Shown here piece by piece: positions 45,294-53,949 of a DNA stretch of 64,000 nt. Position 1 is the stretch's first letter. Each line of letters begins with the position of its first letter. The DNA is from Gracilimonas sp034520725 (GTDB lineage Bacteria; Bacteroidota; Rhodothermia; Balneolales; Balneolaceae): the NCBI GenBank assembly GCA_034520725.1, contig JAXHNH010000011.1, positions 434,001 to 498,000 on the forward strand. Reading direction: 5' to 3'. The position numbers and the translations under genes were made by a program. The notes under the pieces were generated by a model that saw only the letters and a list, made by a program, of their open reading frames with translations, made no database searches and was not told the DNA's origin.

Positions 45294-47276
45294 GTGGCTA
45301 TTACCAAAAAAGACATTAACAGGGAACAGGCACTTCATATCTACAAAAGTCTCCTGCTGCCTCGCAGGATCGAAGAGCGAATGCTAAAGTTACTCCGGCA
45401 GAACAAGATCAGTAAGTGGTTCTCGGGCATTGGTCAGGAAGCCATAAGTGTCGGTGTTACGCTTACAGCCAAAGACGAAGATTATATTTTACCGATGCAC
45501 CGCAATCTTGGTGTGTTTACTACTCGGCAGGTTCCGCTTTATACTTTATTCAGTCAGTTATTCGGTAAAGCTGACGGATTCACAAATGGCAGGGATCGGT
45601 CTTTTCATTTCGGGAGCATGGATCATAAGATCATTGGCATGATCTCTCACCTTGCCGCCATGATGCCTGTTGCAGACGGACTTGCCCTCGCCAAAAAGCT
45701 TAAAGGTGAAGATGCCGTTGCTTTTTCTTTTTGCGGTGACGGTGCAACAAGCGAAGGTGATTTTCACGAGGCTCTAAATCTGGCAGCCGTTTGGAAACTG
45801 CCGGTAGTTTTCATCATTGAAAATAACGGATATGGCTTATCCACACCTACGTCTGAACAATTTGCCTGTGAGCATCTTTCCGACAGAGCCAAGGGTTATG
45901 GCATGCATGGTTTCAATATTGACGGGAATAACATCTTTGAAGTAATGGAAACCGTCGAAAAAGCCCGAAAACTTGCCTTAAATGGTGAACCGGTTCTGAT
46001 CGAAGCTAAGACATTCCGAATGCGGGGACATGAGGAAGCTTCAGGCACTCATTATGTACCTGATGTTCTTTTCGAAAACTGGGCTGACAAAGATCCCATC
46101 TTGAGACTGGAAAACTATATGGAATCTCAGGGAATGGCCACAAAAGACGATTTCGCAAGGATCACTAAAGAAATTGATAAATCCTTCAGGAATGATCTGG
46201 AAAAGGCATTAGTGGCTGATGATCCTGTCTTTGATCAGGCAACAGAGCTTGATGCAGTATATGCCGATGAGGCCAAAGATATACCAGAACATAAAGATGG
46301 AGTAACCTACGAACAACGCTTTGTAGACGCGATACAGATCTCCCTGCGTCAGGCTTTTGAAGAAGATAATCGGTTTCTGATCATGGGACAGGATGTGGCC
46401 GAATACGGTGGCGTATTCAAGATCACGGAGGGATTTCTGGAGCAGTTTGGTAAGGACAGAGTGCGTAATACTCCGATCATTGAGTCAGGTGCTTTAGGCG
46501 CTGCCATGGGGCTCGCTTTGGAAGGATTTAAACCTGTTGTTGAAATGCAATTTGCTGATTTTATTTCCTGCGGATTCAATCAGATCGTGAATAACATTGC
46601 CAAATCACATTACAGGTGGGCTGCTCCTTTAAATATTACGATCCGAGCACCTCACGGTGGCGGTGTTGGTGCAGGGCCATTTCATTCTCAATCTGTTGAA
46701 GGATGGTTCATGCAGATTCCAGGGCTTAAGGTTGTTGTCCCCGGCACAGTAGAAGATGCCCAAAACCTGTTGTACAGCTCACTGTTTGATCCTAATCCTG
46801 TCTTATTTTTCGAGCACAAGAAATTATACCGAAGTTTTAAGGCTCAGATCTCTGACAAGGCAACCTACGAACCACTCGGTAAGGCAAAGATCCGAAGAGA
46901 AGGAAACGATGCAAGTATCATTACCTATGGAATGGGTATTCATTGGGCAGAGACACTGGCAAAAGAGCAGGAAAAGAAAGGGATTAACATCGAGATCCTG
47001 GATCTCAGAACCCTTCTTCCACTCGATAAAGAAGCCATCAAGCAAACGGTTCAAAAAACAGGGAAAGTTTTGCTATTACAGGAGCCTTCTATGACGTTGG
47101 GACCACTTAGCGAAATCTCGGCGATCATAACGGAAGAATGCTTTGAATGGCTCGATGCCCCGGTCATGCGATGTGCTTCACTTGATATGCCAATTCCTCA
47201 CGACAAAGGGCTGGAGAACGGATTTATGGCTGAATCTAACCTCCCACAACAGCTGCAAAAGCTTTTAGATTATTGA
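45294..47276 (+). CDS. 2-oxoacid dehydrogenase E1, fused alpha and beta subunits
   Basis: Thiamine-diphosphate-dependent decarboxylating component of a branched-chain or related 2-oxoacid dehydrogenase. The alpha half (about 1-330) has the TPP motif GDGATSEGDFHEA...ENNGYGLSTP and HEEASGTHYVPD. The beta half (about 345-660) has MGQDVAEYGGVFKITEGF and the C-terminal transketolase domain. GTG start at 45294. Fusion of alpha and beta in one 660-residue chain is common in this phylum. E2 and E3 genes are not adjacent. It follows speY by 25 bases but is functionally unrelated as far as can be seen. Confidence 0.9.
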   Translation: MAITKKDINREQALHIYKSLLLPRRIEERMLKLLRQNKISKWFSGIGQEAISVGVTLTAKDEDYILPMHRNLGVFTTRQVPLYTLFSQLFGKADGFTNGRDRSFHFGSMDHKIIGMISHLAAMMPVADGLALAKKLKGEDAVAFSFCGDGATSEGDFHEALNLAAVWKLPVVFIIENNGYGLSTPTSEQFACEHLSDRAKGYGMHGFNIDGNNIFEVMETVEKARKLALNGEPVLIEAKTFRMRGHEEASGTHYVPDVLFENWADKDPILRLENYMESQGMATKDDFARITKEIDKSFRNDLEKALVADDPVFDQATELDAVYADEAKDIPEHKDGVTYEQRFVDAIQISLRQAFEEDNRFLIMGQDVAEYGGVFKITEGFLEQFGKDRVRNTPIIESGALGAAMGLALEGFKPVVEMQFADFISCGFNQIVNNIAKSHYRWAAPLNITIRAPHGGGVGAGPFHSQSVEGWFMQIPGLKVVVPGTVEDAQNLLYSSLFDPNPVLFFEHKKLYRSFKAQISDKATYEPLGKAKIRREGNDASIITYGMGIHWAETLAKEQEKKGINIEILDLRTLLPLDKEAIKQTVQKTGKVLLLQEPSMTLGPLSEISAIITEECFEWLDAPVMRCASLDMPIPHDKGLENGFMAESNLPQQLQKLLDY

Positions 47277-47304
47277 CGTTTCATCCTATTTGATACTTCA
47301 TTTA

Positions 47305-47354
47305 TTGTTTCATTTTTACTGAAACAGTATAATTTGTTTCATTTTAAATGAAAC
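47305..47354 (+). promoter_or_regulatory. Promoter with two palindromic operators upstream of satD
   Basis: TTGTTT (47305) and TATAAT (47328) are spaced 17 bases. One palindrome, TGTTTCATTTTTACTGAAAC plus A (47306-47326), covers the -35 and spacer. A second, GTTTCATTTTAAATGAAAC (47336-47354), lies just after the -10. Both share GTTTCA-N7-TGAAAC half-sites, 29 bases centre to centre. Confidence 0.7.
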
Positions 47355-47388
47355 TTAGTTATAATATATGTCAGATAAGTAATGTTGT

Positions 47389-48018
47389 ATGTCAAGTAAC
47401 CAATACATATTGATGGGTGATGTAGTCTCCAGTAAAGACTACGATTCAAAAAAGCTACAAAAGCATCTCAGATCACTTACCGATAAATGTAACGAGACCT
47501 TTGAAAATGAGCTGTTATCTCCTTACACCATCACCCTAGGCGATGAATTTCAGGGAATCCCAAATTCTCTTAAGACAGCTATAATTACTCTGCTTTTCTT
47601 TGAAGAGGAATGCTTAAGACAATCCCTGAAATTCAAACTGCATTATGTGGTTAATTATGGTGAGATCAATACGGATATCAATCCGGAAATTGCCTATGAA
47701 ATGATGGGACCGGGTCTTACCAAGGCAAGAGAATTATTGAGTAGTAAAAAACGAAACCGTAAGCGATTTCAATTAACTCTACAAGACAAAGTACTAAGCC
47801 AGCAGTTAAACCGTCTTTTTGAGGTTCTGGACAGCGTCATCCAATCCTGGAAAATAGACGATTTTCCGCTTGTCATTGACATGATCGAAAATGAAAATAA
47901 TGCTGAAGTAGGCAAAAAACATGACAAGAACAGGGATCAGATTTGGAAGCGCCGAAATACACTTATGGTCCATGAATACAATTTACTGAAAGAAGTAATA
48001 TTAACCTCTATTAAGTAG
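47389..48018 (+). CDS. SatD-family protein
   Basis: A 209-residue soluble protein with the SatD pattern: ILMGDVVSSKDYDSKKLQKHL at the start, TITLGDEFQG in the middle, and a C-terminal segment that looks like a small winged-helix (QIWKRRNTLMVHEYNLL). SatD was named from an acid-tolerance locus in streptococci and its function is unknown. The GDE.QG region is reminiscent of nucleotide cyclase folds (weak). It is followed three bases later by a small membrane protein, a pairing common for this family. A possible autoregulator of the palindromic operators upstream. Confidence 0.75.
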   Translation: MSSNQYILMGDVVSSKDYDSKKLQKHLRSLTDKCNETFENELLSPYTITLGDEFQGIPNSLKTAIITLLFFEEECLRQSLKFKLHYVVNYGEINTDINPEIAYEMMGPGLTKARELLSSKKRNRKRFQLTLQDKVLSQQLNRLFEVLDSVIQSWKIDDFPLVIDMIENENNAEVGKKHDKNRDQIWKRRNTLMVHEYNLLKEVILTSIK

Positions 48019-48020
48019 TA

Positions 48021-48359
48021 ATGAAATGGTCTTGGCTTCTTATAATTTCTTATCTAGTTATGGAAACCATCATCAATACTGCTTTTCATTTTATTACGCA
48101 ATGGTTAAAGAATAGCAACGACAGTAAAACTCAGCGTAAAAGAGAAGTTTTTAAGGGTATTTTAGAAAGGCTGTTTCTAATCATAGGAATGATCTCGGGC
48201 TACCCACAGGTTCTCATAGCTTTCGGGGCTTTAAAGATCGGTACCCGATTTCAAAAAAATAACAAAGTATCCAATGACTATTTCCTTATTGGAAACTTCA
48301 TTTCTCTGATATTTGCTATCGTCTTTGTGTTAGTAGCTAAAACAATAACAAGAAGCTAA
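48021..48359 (+). CDS. Small membrane protein paired with SatD
   Basis: A 112-residue protein with three predicted transmembrane segments (about 4-24, 50-75, 88-108) and a basic loop between the first two. It may be a relative of DUF3307-type partners of SatD, but similarity is too weak to assert. The three-base gap from satD implies cotranscription. Confidence 0.6.
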   Translation: MKWSWLLIISYLVMETIINTAFHFITQWLKNSNDSKTQRKREVFKGILERLFLIIGMISGYPQVLIAFGALKIGTRFQKNNKVSNDYFLIGNFISLIFAIVFVLVAKTITRS

Positions 48360-48370
48360 GGCGGATATCT

Positions 48371-48619
48371 TTATTTAGAGGAGTTTTTTGCTAAAAGCCT
48401 TTCTAAAAATCCATCCATAGCTTTGATATCTCGAAATCGTTCGAGGAGCTTCTTCCCCTCTTGCGCAGAAAATACCAGTTCACGGAGATCATCATCATAA
48501 ACCAACACTTCTTCAAATGTGGACCTTTCAACTGAATCCAGGTCATCTTCTACGTAATCAGTTATGTAATCCTCAATTACAGGATGGTACTCGTTATCTA
48601 AGTCTAAAAAATTCTTCAT
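48371..48619 (-). CDS. Small acidic protein downstream of ECF sigma factor, possible anti-sigma-like partner
   Basis: An 82-residue acidic, helical protein (YVEDDLDSVERSTFEEVLVYDDDLRELV), a pattern similar to the helical N-terminal domain of zinc-finger anti-sigma factors, but without any cysteine, zinc ligand or membrane helix. It lies 48 bases downstream of the sigma factor gene on the same strand. Anti-sigma or sigma-modulating function is inference from position and helix pattern only. Confidence 0.55.
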   Translation of the reverse strand: MKNFLDLDNEYHPVIEDYITDYVEDDLDSVERSTFEEVLVYDDDLRELVFSAQEGKKLLERFRDIKAMDGFLERLLAKNSSK

Positions 48620-48667
48620 AAATGGAATTGCTAAGTTATCCTTACAATCCCTTTAAGCCAGAATATT

Positions 48668-49277
48668 TTATTTTGTTCCCAGTTGCACGTAATCCTGAAT
48701 TAGGGCTTGAATCTGAGCCCTTCCGCGGTTGATCCTGGATTTAACGGTACCCATTGGAATACCTGTAATATCAGAGATCTCCTCATAGGAAAGCTGTTGA
48801 AGGTCTCTCAAAATAATTACTTCACGGAAATCCTCTGGTAATTCAACCAATGCTTTTTCAAGCTGTTCCATACATAATTTTTCGTGAAGAGCGTCATCCT
48901 GAAGAATATCAGCGTCTTCAATGTGCATTTCTCTGTCGTCCGGATCAGACTCATCCTTATGGATCGAGACTTTATACATACGCTGCTTCTTTTTGTACAA
49001 GGCTTTTTGCAAGATTCAAGGCAATAGTGTACATCCAGGTAGAAAATTTTGCAATACGCTCGTAGGAATGCTTGCTTTTGTGGACTCTAAGGAATGTTTC
49101 CTGAACCAGATCCTCACAGTCTTGATGATTGTGAGTGTAACGATATAAAAAATTGTGCAAGCGGTCCTGATACCGAGTCACCAGTTCATTAAAAGCGGGC
49201 TCTTTCCCATTCTGGAAATACTCCATTAAATCTTCATCACTATACTGTGTTACAGATGCAGCTTGAAATGCTTTCAT
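48668..49277 (-). CDS. ECF-type RNA polymerase sigma factor, frameshifted
   Basis: Sigma-70 family factor of the RpoE group. Region 2 reads AFNELVTRYQDRLHNFLYRYTHNHQDCEDLVQETFLRVHKS and region 4 reads LPEDFREVIILRDLQQLSYEEISDITGIPMGTVKSRINRGR. The parts are in different frames; dropping one T from 49004-49008 joins them as NLAKALYKKKQRMYKVS, about 202 residues. The start at 49277 is preceded by GGAG with six-base spacing and is preferred over the ATG at 49289. The small acidic protein follows. Confidence 0.9.
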
Positions 49278-49324
49278 CGTTAACTCCAATTTTATTCCTA
49301 TTAAATAAATAACCGCGAATCGTC

Positions 49325-50401
49325 TTAACCGATAATTCGCTTAACCAGGAAGAATAAAATCGATGTGGAGTCTAGTGTGCTGAATCCCTTTATAGAACGG
49401 TCTGCGTCTAAAAGAGCTTCGAATATCCGGGGCATTTCAGCATAACGAAAGTTTGAGGCATCATCCCAAAGTTTGTTAAAGTACCAGCTACTGCCGATAC
49501 CCAACTCATTTTGGATCTGATTCTTAGCAATCCCTCTTTCTGAGAGCCGCAATATTTGCCAGACATTGGTAAACACACTTGTAAAGAACCCCACGAGACG
49601 AATTAATTCTCCCGTGTCTGACCTAGTGTGTTGCAACATCTGTTCCGAAATATAGAGTGCTTGTTCCATATTTCGGTCAATTATGGCGTCTTTGAGTTCT
49701 ATGGCCGTAAATTCGCGATATGACCCGATTATTTTTTTAACATCGGCTTCAGTAACCGTATCAGAAGTGTCTACAAAAGTACACACTTTATCTATTTCAG
49801 TGGACAGTAACTGCAGATTATTTCCGACAAACTGAGATAATAGTTGTGCTGCGGCCGGTTCAATGTTTTTCGAGTGATAACTTCTGACCCAATCTATCAC
49901 CCAATCCGGTATCAGGTAATCGGCCATCCTCTCGAACTCGTAATAACCGGCATGTTTACTACTCTTTAACGTCTTTCCGATCTTTGTGTTCCCGGCCGGT
50001 TTTTTTTCATCAAAAAGAACAAGTAAGGTTGTCGGATTCGGGTTTTCGAAATATTCAATAAAATCATTGATGTGACCGCTGTTTGAACCATCTTCTCCCC
50101 CTCCTTTATTCAATTGCATAAAATTACGTATGATGAGTATCCGTTTTTCAGCCATCATAGGAAAGCTTCTGGCTATGGATATAGCTTTTGTCGGTGTAAT
50201 ATCCTGTCCGTACAGAAGATCGTAATTGAAATCCTTTTGTTCGGGTGGAATTATCTTTGAAAACTGATCCAGCAATTGATCCAGGTAGAATTCCTCCTCC
50301 CCACAAAGAAAATACACCGGTTTCAGGTTACCGGAGTTTATCTCCCCCAATACCGTCTGATAGATCTGATTACTGTTTTGTTTTCGTGCCATCGTTGGCA
50401 A
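49325..50401 (-). CDS. holA: DNA polymerase III delta subunit
   Basis: Clamp-loader subunit that opens the sliding clamp. The N-terminal domain reads LKPVYFLCGEEEFYLDQLLDQF, then YGQDI and FPMMAEKRILIIRNF, with the helical collar domain at the C-terminus. Length 358 is normal for HolA. MPTMARK offers two ATGs nine bases apart (50401 and 50392); the second gives the more usual N-terminus. Divergent from bactofilin. Confidence 0.9.
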   Translation of the reverse strand: MPTMARKQNSNQIYQTVLGEINSGNLKPVYFLCGEEEFYLDQLLDQFSKIIPPEQKDFNYDLLYGQDITPTKAISIARSFPMMAEKRILIIRNFMQLNKGGGEDGSNSGHINDFIEYFENPNPTTLLVLFDEKKPAGNTKIGKTLKSSKHAGYYEFERMADYLIPDWVIDWVRSYHSKNIEPAAAQLLSQFVGNNLQLLSTEIDKVCTFVDTSDTVTEADVKKIIGSYREFTAIELKDAIIDRNMEQALYISEQMLQHTRSDTGELIRLVGFFTSVFTNVWQILRLSERGIAKNQIQNELGIGSSWYFNKLWDDASNFRYAEMPRIFEALLDADRSIKGFSTLDSTSILFFLVKRIIG

Positions 50402-50486
50402 AGATAAGGAATGTTAGTTTTAATGAAATGACTTATTCAATTGAATTTCTTCGGAACAAATTATTCTTTTTAAAGTTTGCCTTTAT

Positions 50487-50993
50487 ATGCTAAATAGAAA
50501 ATCAACCAACGTGAATACTGAAGTGACTAATCAATCCCCTGCCATTTCTTTTATCAACAAACCCACCAAAATTACAGGTGACATTCATTGTAATGAGGAC
50601 CTGAGAATTGCCGGTACTATTGAAGGCGAGGTTCATTCAAAAATGAAGTTTATCCTGAATGAGACAGGTGTGATAAACGGAAAGATCAATTCGCAGGAAG
50701 CTGAAATAGCCGGTAAGGTAAACGGTGACGTGCGTGTTAAAAATAAACTGACGCTTAAGTCTACTGCCGTTATTGAAGGCAAGATCTATACAAAAAAGAT
50801 CTCAATTGAAGATGGTGCACAAATAAAAGGCTCACTACACGTGGGCCCTAATGTGGCAATCGAAGATACTAGCAGTTCGGTTAAATCGACTTCAAGTTCT
50901 TCTACCAGTTCTGATTCTTCCGAAAAAGAAAAATCCAAGGATGAATCCAAAGATGAGAAATCAGGATCAGGCAAGATCTTTTCCAAGAAGTAG
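50487..50993 (+). CDS. Bactofilin-family cytoskeletal protein
   Basis: Polymer-forming protein with a central beta-helix (about residues 25-125) of repeating hydrophobic and Gly-rich turns (ITGDIHCNEDLRIAGTIEGEV, GVINGKINSQEAEIAGKVNGDV). It is flanked by a disordered N-terminal tail and a Ser/Lys/Asp-rich C-terminal tail. Bactofilins assemble nucleotide-free filaments at the membrane and help shape or position cell-wall enzymes. No LytM-type peptidase partner is adjacent. Confidence 0.9.
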   Translation: MLNRKSTNVNTEVTNQSPAISFINKPTKITGDIHCNEDLRIAGTIEGEVHSKMKFILNETGVINGKINSQEAEIAGKVNGDVRVKNKLTLKSTAVIEGKIYTKKISIEDGAQIKGSLHVGPNVAIEDTSSSVKSTSSSSTSSDSSEKEKSKDESKDEKSGSGKIFSKK

Positions 50994-51013
50994 TAACCCG
51001 ATCCGATTCAAAT

Positions 51014-52507
51014 TTAAGGTTTAAGACGCCCCATCATTCTTGGAAAAGGAATAGTCTCTCGAACATGTGAAAGGCCGCATATCCAGGAAACAGTGCGTTC
51101 AAGACCTAATCCATAACCGGAATGAGGAACGGATCCATAACGTCTGAGATCGAGGTACCACTCGAACACATCCTTATCCAGATCCTCCTCAGCAATACGC
51201 TCTTCAAGAACTTTTAGGTCATCTTCACGCTGTGACCCACCAACGATCTCACCATATCCTTCCGGAGCCAGTATATCCATGCCAAGAGCGAGCTTATTAG
51301 TTTCATCGCGCTTCATATAGAATGCTTTAATCTCGGCCGGCCAGTGCGTCACGATCAATGGCACCTCGAATTGCATCATTAAAACAGTTTCATCACTGCC
51401 TCCAAAATCATTACCCCACTCAAAGTTTCGGGCAGATTCTTTCCAGGTTGGGATATTTCGAAGATCTTCATCGATCTGAGCGACACGTGCGTGAATTTCT
51501 TTTATTCGCTGATCAATCTGAGTTTTTCTCCATTTTTTTGCTGAACCGTGCTCTTTTTTGATCTCTTCTTCTTCCTTTTCAAGGTCGATCTTTTCTTGAC
51601 GACGTGAATCAGCCATCTCATCCAGCATAGTTGCAGTTTCGTCACTGGTGAGAATATCCACTGCTTCAGTGTAGGTCATACGCTCAAAAGCATTATCAGC
51701 AATATTTTCAAGTGAGCTGATATCTCTTTCAAGGATTTTTAGTTCATCTTTACTGTTTTCAAGTACCCGGCTTACAATAGCTTTGATCATATTCTCTGCC
51801 AGATCCATGTTCATTTCAAGATCGTAATAGGCCATTTCAGGTTCGATCATCCAGAACTCTGTCAAGTGTCGACGGGTTTTTGATTTTTCAGCACGAAAGG
51901 TTGGACCAAATGTATAGATCAGACCATGAGCCATTGCCATGGCTTCTCCGTATAACTGTCCAGTTTGAGCCAGATAAGCTTTTTCTTCAAAATAATCCGT
52001 TTCAAACAGCGTCGTACTCCCTTCAGCTGCATTTCCTGTAAAGATCGGTGAATCCATCTGTACAAAACCACGGCCCTGAAAGAAGGTATGAATAGCAAAA
52101 ATGATCTCATTTCGCACGCGCATTGCTGCCCATTGGCGCTGACTTCTTAACCACAGGTGCCGATTATTCATCAGAAACTCCACACCGTGTTCTTTAGGTG
52201 TGATAGGATAGTTTTCGGCAACCTGAATAACATGTACATTTGAAACATGTATCTCATGTCCACCCACACTTCGTTCATCAGCTTTAACCGTTCCGGTGAC
52301 AATCAGTGAACTTTCCTGTTTAAGTGATGTTGCAGCTTCCCATGCATCTTCTGAAACGTCATCTTTAGCAATCACACACTGGGTTAGGCCTGAACCATCT
52401 CGCATTTCAACAAAGACCAGACTGCCGCTGCTTCTGAAATTATAAACCCAGCCTTTTAGAGTTACTTCTTGATCTACGTGTTCAGACAGATTTTTAATGT
52501 ATATCAT
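51014..52507 (-). CDS. asnS: Asparaginyl-tRNA synthetase with coiled-coil insertion
   Basis: Class IIb aminoacyl-tRNA synthetase. It has an OB-fold anticodon-binding domain (residues 15-100), motif 2 (FGPTFRAEKSKTRRHLTEFWMIEPEMAY) and motif 3 (GYGLGLERTVSWICG). At 497 residues it is some 30 longer than the E. coli enzyme. The extra length lies at about residues 300-360, between motifs 2 and 3, as a strongly charged helical stretch rich in Glu and Lys. The Asn-type motif 2 argues against AspRS. Confidence 0.93.
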   Translation of the reverse strand: MIYIKNLSEHVDQEVTLKGWVYNFRSSGSLVFVEMRDGSGLTQCVIAKDDVSEDAWEAATSLKQESSLIVTGTVKADERSVGGHEIHVSNVHVIQVAENYPITPKEHGVEFLMNNRHLWLRSQRQWAAMRVRNEIIFAIHTFFQGRGFVQMDSPIFTGNAAEGSTTLFETDYFEEKAYLAQTGQLYGEAMAMAHGLIYTFGPTFRAEKSKTRRHLTEFWMIEPEMAYYDLEMNMDLAENMIKAIVSRVLENSKDELKILERDISSLENIADNAFERMTYTEAVDILTSDETATMLDEMADSRRQEKIDLEKEEEEIKKEHGSAKKWRKTQIDQRIKEIHARVAQIDEDLRNIPTWKESARNFEWGNDFGGSDETVLMMQFEVPLIVTHWPAEIKAFYMKRDETNKLALGMDILAPEGYGEIVGGSQREDDLKVLEERIAEEDLDKDVFEWYLDLRRYGSVPHSGYGLGLERTVSWICGLSHVRETIPFPRMMGRLKP

Positions 52508-52542
52508 TATTTATTTCAGTGTGATGATTAAAGTTTTATTAT

Positions 52543-52610
52543 AGGTTTAAGATATTAGGTTCAAGGTGCCAGTTAGCTTAGAACAATCTTGAACCTTGCA
52601 CCTTAAACCT
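52543..52610. repeat. Solo hairpin copy of the four-helix-bundle-flanking repeat
   Basis: Left arm GGTTTAAGATATTAGGTTCA plus AGG, right arm 52588-52610 reading CTTGAACCTTGCACCTTAAA and CCT. The arms share AGGTTTAAG-N5-AGGTTCAAG and are separated by about 20 bases. The words GGTTCAAGG and CAAGGTGC are those of the inverted repeats at 12793 and 13253. Confidence 0.7.
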
Positions 52611-52615
52611 TGAGA

Positions 52616-53867
52616 CTAATTATCAGGTAACAAGATGGCTTCCATAAAATACTTATCTTCAAAGAAATTCTGTACAAATTCCCTGATCTGTTCAGAGGTT
52701 ACAGAATCTATATTTTCAACCAGTTCGTCTAAGGTAACAAACCTTCCAAAATAGAGTTCACTTTTTGCCAGGCGGGTCATTCTGTTACTTGTGCTTTCCT
52801 GAGACAGCAACAACTTTCCCTTCAATTGTGATTTTGCTTCTGCCAGTTCTTTTTCCGGAATGCGATCATTCTGCATGATCTTAAGTTCCTTAAGTATCAA
52901 TTCTCGAACATGATCAACGTAATCCTTATCGGTTCCAACATAAATACCCCATAAACCAGTATCAGTGTAAGATTGATTAAAAGTTTGTATGGAGTAACAA
53001 TAGCCATATTTCTCACGAACATTCTGATGTAGACGTGAACTCATTCCGCCACCTAAAACAGTATTAGCCAGCAGAAGCAGATATTTATTTTCATCGTCAT
53101 AGTTAAGTCCACGGCGACCGTATATATAGTGTGTTTGCTCGATCGGTTTAGTGAGCTTAAGATTCTCTTTTTTAAAGGCTGGCAAAGGCTGCTCTTCTTC
53201 TTCACGTATTTCTTTTTCAAGCTTATCGAAGTAACTGGAAACAAGGTCCACAACTTTATTATGATCTACATTACCTGCTACTGATACGAGAAGATTACCC
53301 GCAAAATATCGCTCCTTCATGTAATCATAAAGGTCCTGACGGTTAAATGATGATACCGACTCCTCAAATCCAAGAACCGGCCTTCCAAGCTCATGGCCTT
53401 CAAATATTTTACTGTTGAAGGCTTCAAAAATAAAATCATCAGGAGAATCCCTGTACATTTTCATTTCTTCAATGACCACCTTTTTTCTCTTTCTCGATCT
53501 CTTCTTCAGGGAATGAAGAGTGCAGTACCATGTCAGATAGAACATCAAGAGCTTTATCCAGTTGAGTATTGACACAGCGGGAATAGTAGCAGGTATATTC
53601 TGATGAGGTAAAAGCATTTAGATACCCCCCCACAGCTTCCATACTCAAAGCAATGTCGTAAGAAGATCGCCTTTCAGTTCCCTTGAACAACATATGTTCA
53701 AGAAAATGAGTGATACCTGCTTTGGATTCCGTTTCGTGCCGTCCTCCTGTTTTAACCCATATACCAACCGTTACACTTTTTACGCTGTCAATATGCTCAG
53801 TTATGATCCTGAGACCATTTGGCAGCGTACTTTTGTTTACAAATTCAATTTCTTGTGGGTTTTCCAT
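52616..53867 (-). CDS. M16 family zinc peptidase (processing-peptidase-like), frameshifted
   Basis: Inverzincin with the HxxEH motif as HFLEHMLFKGT (about residues 54-58). The downstream Glu ligand region is ALDVLSDMVLHSSFPEEEIEKEK. It resembles the MPP-beta/YmxG group that often lies next to pnp, as here. The frame shifts in a six-T run (53481-53486); with one fewer base it reads EKEKKVVIEEMKMYRDSPDD, total about 417 residues. Substrate unknown; probably cytoplasmic, without a signal peptide. Confidence 0.9.
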
Positions 53868-53887
53868 CTTCCTGAATAATCTTTAAA

Positions 53888-53921
53888 TAAAAAAGCTCCG
53901 CTCATTATTTATGAGCGGAGC
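53888..53921 (-). terminator. Rho-independent terminator of pnp
   Basis: Perfect 11-base stem GCTCCGCTCAT/ATGAGCGGAGC with a five-base loop, followed on the minus strand by six T. It sits between the pnp stop and the M16 gene. Confidence 0.9.
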
Positions 53922-53949
53922 AAATATAATAAGCTTACAATCTAAAGAC

